A stretch of 6,439 nucleotides of DNA from Lachnospiraceae bacterium. GTDB lineage: Bacteria; Bacillota; Clostridia; Lachnospirales; Lachnospiraceae. The notes below the pieces were generated by a model. It was not told the DNA's origin, ran no database searches, and was given only the letters and a program-made list of their open reading frames with translations. The translations under genes and the position numbers were made by a program. This document shows positions 1 to 4,542 of the stretch, one piece after another (position 1 is the stretch's first letter; every line of letters begins with the position of its first letter). The stretch covers positions 1,272 to 7,710 of the forward strand of contig DPJQ01000181.1 of NCBI GenBank assembly GCA_003542935.1, written 5' to 3'.

Positions 1-310
1 AGGGCTTGGTGATATAGTCGTCGGCTCCCAGGGTCAGTCCGGTCACCTCGTCGATCTCCATATCGTTGGCGGTGATCATGAGCACCGGGATATCTGAGGA
101 GCAGCGCAGGGAGCGCAGGAAATCAAAGCCGTTTCCGTCCGGAAAATTCACGTCCAGAAGGATCATATCCGGCTGTTCTCTGTGCCAGGCCTGTTTAGTC
201 TCCTGCAAAGTATGCGCGGTGACAAATGCGGTTCCGTCTTTCTGCAGAGCCAGCCGGATGCCCCGGTTCAGACTTTTGTCATCTTCTGCAACTAAGATTT
301 TGTATTTCAT
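1..310 (-). CDS. Response regulator, receiver domain (OmpR/PhoB-like), 3' part cut by window edge
   Basis: The gene is read leftward from the ATG whose complement is at 308-310, and 103 residues are visible before the edge. It begins MKYKILVAEDD, which places the acidic metal-binding pair at E9/D10/D11. The phospho-accepting aspartate is D53 in MILLDVNFPDGNGF, the conserved Ser/Thr position is T80 in VLMITAND, and the conserved lysine is K102 in GADDYITKP. This is a complete, active-looking receiver domain. The GLTLGADDYITKP ending is typical of OmpR/PhoB-class regulators, so a winged-helix DNA-binding domain is expected beyond the edge, probably followed by a histidine kinase gene; neither is visible. 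A GGAGG ribosome-binding site lies 6 nt upstream of the start. It is transcribed divergently from the transporter operon, so it may control it, but receptor-type neighbours of this class often regulate unrelated genes. Family is secure; the target is not known. Confidence 0.93.
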   Translation of the reverse strand, partial: MKYKILVAEDDKSLNRGIRLALQKDGTAFVTAHTLQETKQAWHREQPDMILLDVNFPDGNGFDFLRSLRCSSDIPVLMITANDMEIDEVTGLTLGADDYITKP

Positions 311-344
311 GGCCTGCCTCCGGTGGTTGGGTCTTCTGGGATGC

Positions 345-373
345 AGTATATACTATTTTTCATGCATTTACAA
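345..373 (-). promoter_or_regulatory. Sigma70-type promoter of the response regulator gene
   Basis: Read on the minus strand, a -35 element TTGTAA (373 to 368) is followed after exactly 17 nt by a -10 element TATACT (350 to 345). Transcription would start near 338, giving a leader of about 28 nt that contains the GGAGG site (321 to 317) and the ATG at 310. The -10 lies in a 10-bp palindrome AGTATATACT (345-354). The match is by eye; no start site has been mapped. Confidence 0.6.
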
Positions 374-538
374 CGGATATTGCCTGCCGCCTGTCAGGGA
401 TGCAGAAGAAATGTGAGGTTTTGTGATATAAAAAACAAAAACTGCCCGGCACGGAAAATAAAAAACAACAAAAAACAGCATAATAAATTGGGGAAATTTA
501 TTGAATTCGATTATGGAATATTAGTAAATGAAAAAGAG

Positions 539-558
539 AATTGATGAATGTATCAATT
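539..558. promoter_or_regulatory. Perfect inverted repeat, candidate operator upstream of the ABC operon
   Basis: The arms AATTGAT (539-545) and ATCAATT (552-558) are exact reverse complements with a 6-bp spacer between them. The 13-bp centre-to-centre arm spacing is close to one helical turn, so a dimeric regulator could bind one face. It overlaps the candidate -35 element at 541-546, where a bound repressor would block transcription. It could also be chance in AT-rich DNA; the protein that would bind it is unknown. Confidence 0.4.
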
Positions 559-568
559 TTGGTAAACT
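541..568 (+). promoter_or_regulatory. Candidate promoter of the ABC transporter operon
   Basis: TTGATG (541-546) and TAAACT (563-568) are separated by 16 nt, each matching four of six sigma70 consensus positions. Transcription would begin near 575, leaving a leader of about 70 nt before the binding-protein start. The region is AT-rich, so chance matches are likely; another weak candidate starts with TTGAAT at 501. This is the better spaced of the two but is not strong. Confidence 0.35.
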
Positions 569-633
569 AAATATACATCCATATCGGCAGAGTGGTGTAG
601 AAACGTTCGCCGAAACAAATTATTTACAAAACA

Positions 634-639
634 AGGAGG
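634..639 (+). promoter_or_regulatory. Ribosome-binding site fixing the binding-protein start at 648
   Basis: A perfect AGGAGG sits 8 nt before the ATG at 648. An in-frame ATG at 528 would add 40 residues, but it lacks a comparable site and would bury the lipoprotein signal peptide inside the protein. The 648 start is therefore preferred. Confidence 0.9.
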
Positions 640-647
640 AAAAAAGT

Positions 648-1829
648 ATGAAAAGAAGGCTTATGGCAGTTTTGCTGGGGATGGCAATGACAATGGGTCT
701 TGCGGCATGCGGCTCATCTTCCCAGACGGCAGACACGCCGGCTTCCTCAAAGGCAGAGGAGAGCCAGGCCGGAGAAACAAGTGCGCCGGCTTCTTCAAGC
801 GCGCCGGCTTCTTCGGGCACGGAGGAAAGCGCAGCGTCAGCGGCTTCGAGTGCGGTTGCGGATAACAATGGCGACGGAGAGATCGTGATCGCGCTGATGA
901 TGAAGTCCATGGCCTCTGAGTGGAATCAGAGTATCGAAGAGAGCCTGCTGGAACTTGGCAAAGAAAAGGGATATTCCCTGCTCACCTTTGATGCTGACGG
1001 GGATTCCGCCACACAGCTGGATCAGCTCAATGACGCGATCAATCAGGGTGTGGACGCCATATTCATGCATATAGCCGATGAGGGTATCGCGGAAGCCGCC
1101 GCGGAGGTGGTTGCGGAAGCGGGTATCCCGATGGTTGGCGAGTCTCTTCCTGTAAAGGACGGTGACGGCAACTGGCTGTGCCCGTGTGCCGTTCTGAATG
1201 CGGCAGGCTGCGGAACCGTGGCGGCCGACTGGGTTGTTGATAACTGGGAGTCCACAGGCGTTGATCTCAGTGACCCGTCTAAAGTGGGCGTTGCCCTTGT
1301 GACCAATTCCCTTACGGAAAACGCTGTTCTCCGCCATGAGGGAGCAAAAGCCGAACTGCAGGCCAAAATGCCCGATATTCCGGAGGAAAACTATTTTATC
1401 GTTGATATTTCCGCGGGCTCCAATGACTATGTGGAGGGCGGATACAATGAGACCAGCGCTGTCCTTACCGCTCATCAGGATATAAAAGCCTGGGTTGTGA
1501 TCGGCGTCCAGGATGACTACGCTCTCGGCGCATGCCGTGCGATTGAGGAGAACGGCAATACGGACAATACGATTCTTGTCAGCCTCGGCGGTGAGCAGGC
1601 GATTCCGGAGTGGGATGGCGGAACGACCAAACCCTGGTATGCGACGGTGTACTATACCGCTGCGGATTTTGTTGCCCCGTGTGTGGACGGCCTCCTGTCT
1701 GTAGTGAACGGAGAAGGCACCCTTGAACAGGTATTTTCCGGCAACATCGATCAGGGGCAGACTTACGGTACAGAGCTGATCTCCGGCCATGCGATCACAT
1801 ATGAAGATTACAAAGAGTATGTCAAGTGA
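648..1829 (+). CDS. Sugar-type ABC transporter substrate-binding lipoprotein (CUT2, AraF-like)
   Basis: This 393-residue extracytoplasmic binding protein would deliver a small polar ligand, sugar-like by family, to the ATPase and permease encoded downstream. Residues 1-21 form a lipoprotein signal peptide: basic MKRR, a hydrophobic stretch and the lipobox GLAAC with lipidated Cys21, so it should be anchored to the outer face of the membrane. Residues 22-76 are a Ser/Ala/Glu/Pro-rich flexible tether with three PASS units. The periplasmic-binding-protein type I fold runs from about residue 78 (EIVIALMMKS) to the end. AraF-like landmarks are K86 and W92 near the N-terminus, SNDYVEGGYNETS around 258-270, and AWVVIGVQDDYALGACRAIE (281-300). 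By an eye alignment from memory, several AraF arabinose contacts are altered: the Asp pair to G164/E165 and Asn205 to Q288. The ligand is thus probably not arabinose itself. Fold and role are secure; substrate is unknown. Confidence 0.93.
   Translation: MKRRLMAVLLGMAMTMGLAACGSSSQTADTPASSKAEESQAGETSAPASSSAPASSGTEESAASAASSAVADNNGDGEIVIALMMKSMASEWNQSIEESLLELGKEKGYSLLTFDADGDSATQLDQLNDAINQGVDAIFMHIADEGIAEAAAEVVAEAGIPMVGESLPVKDGDGNWLCPCAVLNAAGCGTVAADWVVDNWESTGVDLSDPSKVGVALVTNSLTENAVLRHEGAKAELQAKMPDIPEENYFIVDISAGSNDYVEGGYNETSAVLTAHQDIKAWVVIGVQDDYALGACRAIEENGNTDNTILVSLGGEQAIPEWDGGTTKPWYATVYYTAADFVAPCVDGLLSVVNGEGTLEQVFSGNIDQGQTYGTELISGHAITYEDYKEYVK
736..814 (+). repeat. Short direct repeats coding for PASS units in the lipoprotein tether
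   Basis: CGCCGGCTTC(C/T)TC occurs at 736-748, 784-796 and 802-814. The last two copies extend to an identical 14-mer (GCGCCGGCTTCTTC) and lie 18 bp apart. Each copy encodes Pro-Ala-Ser-Ser in the disordered tether between the lipidated cysteine and the binding domain. Such repeats can expand or contract by slippage in whole-codon steps, changing tether length without a frameshift. Confidence 0.75.
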
Positions 1830-1871
1830 CAGGCCGGTAAAGCGGTGTCATGGCTGTGCGGATGATCGGAA

Positions 1872-1897
1872 ATGCTTCCCATGCAAGTGGGAAGCAT
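1872..1897 (+). terminator. Strong stem-loop between binding-protein and ATPase genes
   Basis: ATGCTTCCCA (1872-1881) and TGGGAAGCAT (1888-1897) form a perfect 10-bp stem with a 6-nt loop (TGCAAG). Only CTTTCAT follows, so the U-tract is weak. This fits a leaky terminator or a 3'-end stabilising hairpin rather than a full stop. The position, 42 nt after the binding-protein stop and before the ATPase, is the usual place for such elements in ABC operons, where they raise binding protein over the membrane components. The in-frame ATG at 1872 lies in the stem, which argues against its use as the ATPase start. Confidence 0.7.
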
Positions 1898-1922
1898 CTT
1901 TCATAAAAGCGCAGGCAGCATG

Positions 1923-1930
1923 GGAGGTGA
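1923..1930 (+). promoter_or_regulatory. Ribosome-binding site fixing the ATPase start at 1935
   Basis: GGAGGTGA ends 4 nt before the ATG at 1935, with the GGAGG core 7 nt away. It decides against the in-frame ATG at 1872, which would add 21 residues unlike any ABC ATPase N-terminus and lies inside the stem-loop. Confidence 0.9.
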
Positions 1931-1934
1931 ATAC

Positions 1935-3434
1935 ATGGAACACGAGTTATTGTTAAAGAATATTTCAAAGTCTTTTTCAGGAGTCCAGGCTCTCAAGGAT
2001 ATTACCTTTCAGGCAAAAAGCGGGGAAATTGTCGCTTTGCTGGGTGAGAACGGCGCCGGGAAGAGTACTTTGCTGAAAATCATGAGCGGCGTTTATTTTC
2101 AGGATGAGGGTGAAATATATCTGGACGGAAAACAAATGCATTTCACCTCTCCGCTGGATGCGATCAAGAGCGGTATTAACATTATTTATCAGGAGAGGCA
2201 GCTGGTATATGACCTCACGGTAATGGAAAATGTTTACATGGAGAATATCCCCGCAAAAAACGGTTTTGTAGATTACAAAAATGCCAATGCCCGCACACAG
2301 GCGCTGATTGACATGTTCGGCCTGCCGTTCAAGGCTACAGACAAAGTATCGTCCCTGAACGTGGCCCATCAGCAGATGGTTGAGATCATCAAGGCCGTCA
2401 GGAGAAAATGTCCGGTGATTGCTTTTGACGAGCCGACAGCGCCGCTGACCGATTCGGAGATCGAGGGGCTGTATAAAATCATCCGGCGGCTCCAGGAGGA
2501 AGGCAAGATCATCCTGTATGTATCCCACAGGCTGCAGGAACTGTTTGACCTGACAGACAGAGTCGTCGTTATGAAAGACGGCGCCCATGTCACGACAGTA
2601 AACACATCGGAAGTCACTTCCCAGGATCTGGTGAGATACATGGTCGGCCGCGACCTGGGTGATATCTACGACCGGCTTGACCGGTGTACAAAAATGGGGA
2701 AACCGCTTCTTGAAGTGAAGCACCTGAACAATAAATGGCTGAAAGATGTCAGCTTTACCCTCCATGAGGGTGAGATCCTCGGTTTTGCCGGATTGGTGGG
2801 CGCCGGCCGCACGGAAACCATGCGTGCGATTTTCGGCGCGGATAAACTGGATTCCGGGCAGATACTGATCGAGGGTAAAGAAGTCAGAATCCGTTCTCCG
2901 AAGGAAGCCATGGAATACGGCATAGGCCTCTGTCCGGAGGACCGTAAACATCAGGGACTGGTTCTGGGAATGAGTGTAAAAGAGAATATTTCCATGTCCG
3001 TCCTGCCCTCGGTGGCGAAAAATCGTATTTTGGACAAAAAGCTGGAGGAAGATCTGGCGGACAGGGTAATTAAGCGGTTTGATATTAAGACGCCTACTTC
3101 CCAGAAGGTCGTTAAAGAATTATCCGGCGGTAACCAGCAGAAAGTGATCCTCGGCCGCTGGATCTCAACAAACCCGAAAATCCTTATTCTGGATGAACCG
3201 ACCAAGGGCATCGATGTGGGTGCAAAGGCGGAGATTTACCAGACAGTCCATGATCTGGCAAAGACAGGAATCGGCGTGATCTTTATCTCTTCGGAGCTCA
3301 CGGAGGTGATTAATGTCTGTGAGAATATTGTCGTCATGTACGAAGGGAAAATAACTGCGAAGTTGAATCGTGAAAAAGACCATGTTGCAGAAGAAACGGT
3401 ACTTTCTGCGGCTATGGATCATCTGAATACATGA
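1935..3434 (+). CDS. Sugar ABC transporter ATPase with two nucleotide-binding domains (RbsA/AraG/MglA type)
   Basis: This 499-residue cytoplasmic ATPase energises the importer; its length is normal for the CUT2 family. Domain 1 (about 1-240) has Walker A GENGAGKST (37-45), Q-loop Q86, a signature region LNVAHQQ (141-147), Walker B VIAFDEPT (161-168) with catalytic Glu166, and H-loop His198. Domain 2 (about 257-499) has a Walker A-like GLVGAGRTE (286-294) with Arg for Lys, CPEDR (333-337), a canonical signature LSGGNQQ (396-402), and Walker B ILILDEPT (416-423) with Glu421. The altered second Walker A is normal for this family. The linker sequence MVGRDLGDIYD (236-246) closely recalls AraG. 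The first signature motif is more degenerate than the usual LSVGQQQ form. It follows the binding-protein gene by 105 bp and its stop overlaps the permease ribosome-binding site, so the two membrane components are translationally close-coupled. Substrate cannot be read from the ATPase. Confidence 0.96.
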   Translation: MEHELLLKNISKSFSGVQALKDITFQAKSGEIVALLGENGAGKSTLLKIMSGVYFQDEGEIYLDGKQMHFTSPLDAIKSGINIIYQERQLVYDLTVMENVYMENIPAKNGFVDYKNANARTQALIDMFGLPFKATDKVSSLNVAHQQMVEIIKAVRRKCPVIAFDEPTAPLTDSEIEGLYKIIRRLQEEGKIILYVSHRLQELFDLTDRVVVMKDGAHVTTVNTSEVTSQDLVRYMVGRDLGDIYDRLDRCTKMGKPLLEVKHLNNKWLKDVSFTLHEGEILGFAGLVGAGRTETMRAIFGADKLDSGQILIEGKEVRIRSPKEAMEYGIGLCPEDRKHQGLVLGMSVKENISMSVLPSVAKNRILDKKLEEDLADRVIKRFDIKTPTSQKVVKELSGGNQQKVILGRWISTNPKILILDEPTKGIDVGAKAEIYQTVHDLAKTGIGVIFISSELTEVINVCENIVVMYEGKITAKLNREKDHVAEETVLSAAMDHLNT

Positions 3435-3439
3435 GGTGG
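3433..3439 (+). promoter_or_regulatory. Ribosome-binding site of the permease, overlapping the ATPase stop codon
   Basis: GAGGTGG overlaps the ATPase TGA (3432-3434) and leaves 8 nt from GAGG to the ATG at 3445. A GTG at 3436 is in frame but lies inside this site, so it is not a plausible start. The overlap suggests that ribosomes finishing the ATPase restart on the permease. Confidence 0.85.
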
Positions 3440-3444
3440 TTATT

Positions 3445-4413
3445 ATGGATGGTAAAAAGAAAAAAAGTTTTGTGGACATCATACTTGGGTCGAACAGTAT
3501 GACCCTGTCTGTCATTTGGGTCATTGTTATCGTTGTATTTTCCGTGATGAATGCTAATTATCACACATTGCAGAATGCCACGAACATTTTTTATTCGGCA
3601 ACTACGGTTGGCCTGATGGCCATAGGTGAGACGTTTCTGATCATTGCCGGTCATATGGATCTGTCTATTTCTGCATTGGCAGCCATGAACGGCGTGGTTG
3701 TTGCGCTTCTCATCCAGGCGGGTATTCCGTGGCCGGCGGCGCTTTTGATAGGCCTGGCTATCGGCGCGATGGTCGGTATACTGAATTCCGCACTGGCAAA
3801 TGTATTCAATATTCAGCCGTTTATTGCCACTCTTGCCGTTGCGCAGATCTGTGAAGGTATCGGATACATTCTTTCTGACGGTCGGCCGATCCCGATCCGT
3901 GACCGTTCTTTCATTGGCCTGGGAACCTACAAGATCGGCGGGATCGTTCCGATACCGGTGCTTATCCTGCTTGTTTTCTTTATCCTCTGTGGGGTCGTTC
4001 TGAAAAGGACGACTTTCGGCAGGAAAATCTATATTATTGGCGGTAACAGGGAGGCCGCCCATCTGGCAGGTATTGATCCGAAGAAGATATCCACGGTTCT
4101 GTACATTTTCTCATCTCTGATCGGCGCTCTGGCCGGCGGGATTCTGGCGGCCAGAATGCATACCGGACAGCCGACGGCCTGTGCGGGCGCGGATCTGGAT
4201 GCCATCACGGCGGCCATCCTCGGCGGTGTTGCCCTTTCCGGCGGCAAAGGCGACATGCTGGGCTGCTTTATCGGCCTGATGATTATCCAGTGTTTCAATA
4301 CCGGTCTGTCGGTCATAGGCGTATCCTCCTTCTGGCAGTCCGTGGCCAAGGGGCTCCTTCTGATCATGGCCCTGATCCTGGACTATTTCCGTATGAAGAG
4401 GATGGAGCAGTAA
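3445..4413 (+). CDS. Sugar ABC transporter permease (RbsC/AraH type)
   Basis: This 322-residue integral membrane protein should form the translocation channel as a homodimer, the family norm when one permease gene is present. After a basic start (MDGKKKK) it has multiple hydrophobic segments: about 19-35, 48-70, 75-92, 97-118, 124-143, 167-186, 216-236 and 252-312, the last probably more than one helix. Family landmarks are FLIIAGHMDLSISA (64-77), usually seen with GGxDLS where this protein has GHMDLS. The cytoplasmic loop TTFGRKIYIIGGNREAAHLA (189-208) has the Glu-Ala-Ala core that docks on the ATPase. The C-terminal part has GADLDAITAAILGGVALSGG (248-267). Length is normal. It is the last gene of the importer, with a weak hairpin immediately after its stop. 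No second permease gene is seen. Class is secure, transported substrate unknown. Confidence 0.95.
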   Translation: MDGKKKKSFVDIILGSNSMTLSVIWVIVIVVFSVMNANYHTLQNATNIFYSATTVGLMAIGETFLIIAGHMDLSISALAAMNGVVVALLIQAGIPWPAALLIGLAIGAMVGILNSALANVFNIQPFIATLAVAQICEGIGYILSDGRPIPIRDRSFIGLGTYKIGGIVPIPVLILLVFFILCGVVLKRTTFGRKIYIIGGNREAAHLAGIDPKKISTVLYIFSSLIGALAGGILAARMHTGQPTACAGADLDAITAAILGGVALSGGKGDMLGCFIGLMIIQCFNTGLSVIGVSSFWQSVAKGLLLIMALILDYFRMKRMEQ

Positions 4414-4437
4414 AACTGTAACGTAAATTCACAGTTT
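4413..4437 (+). terminator. Weak hairpin after the permease gene
   Basis: AAACTGT (4413-4419) and ACAGTTT (4431-4437) are exact reverse complements with an 11-nt loop, followed by CTTTTCT. The stem is AT-rich and only 7 bp, so termination would be partial at best. It begins within the permease stop codon. It may mark the end of the transporter transcript, a processing site, or be chance. Confidence 0.35.
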
Positions 4438-4470
4438 CTTTTCTGGAATAAAGGCATAAAACAAAACGAA

Positions 4471-4499
4471 TTGAATGCCAAATCCGGCGGAAGTAATAT
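4471..4499 (+). promoter_or_regulatory. Candidate promoter for the UGSC-like protein gene
   Basis: TTGAAT (4471-4476) and TAATAT (4494-4499) are spaced by exactly 17 nt, each matching four of six sigma70 consensus positions. The predicted start near 4506 gives a leader of about 37 nt containing the AAAAGGAGA ribosome-binding site (4527-4535). Together with the hairpin just upstream, this suggests that the enzymes can be transcribed separately from the transporter, although readthrough remains possible. Confidence 0.5.
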
Positions 4500-4542
4500 A
4501 GAAATATAAAAACATACAAATATATGAAAAGGAGATAAAGCT

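Larger units (their letters stand above)
311..647. other. Divergent intergenic regulatory region, no gene
   Basis: This 337-bp stretch separates the leftward response regulator from the rightward transporter operon. No reading frame in it has both a good ribosome-binding site and a recognisable product. Its left part carries the response regulator promoter. Its middle (about 429-487) is dominated by A-tracts on the plus strand, which could bend the DNA or help RNA polymerase bind. Its right part holds an inverted repeat (539-558), a candidate rightward promoter and the binding-protein leader. It is much richer in A+T than the flanking genes. A partial palindrome GAAACGTTCG near 600-609 recalls LacI-family operator cores, but it is imperfect and carries little weight. 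Confidence 0.7.

Noticed and set aside
66..416. Plus-strand frame of 116 codons opposite the response regulator
   Set aside because: It runs antisense to a receiver domain with all key residues and has no product I can recognise.
600..610. GAAACGTTCGC as a LacI-family operator or catabolite-response element
   Set aside because: Only the central AACGTT is palindromic, and it does not fit the catabolite-response consensus well.
528..647. Upstream in-frame start that would extend the binding protein by 40 residues
   Set aside because: The ATG at 648 has a perfect AGGAGG 8 nt upstream and begins a standard lipoprotein signal peptide; the extension would hide it.
837..1790. A 317-codon open frame on the minus strand opposite the binding-protein gene
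   Set aside because: It has no ribosome-binding site or recognisable domain and lies entirely opposite a convincing lipoprotein gene; it is a codon-bias shadow.
1977..2951. A 324-codon open frame on the minus strand opposite the ATPase gene
   Set aside because: The composition (His, Gln, Phe rich) is typical of an antisense shadow, and the plus-strand ATPase has every expected motif.
3412..4062. A 216-codon minus-strand frame opposite the permease
   Set aside because: It is highly polar and repetitive in Asn/Arg/Asp, the expected reverse reading of a hydrophobic membrane protein.
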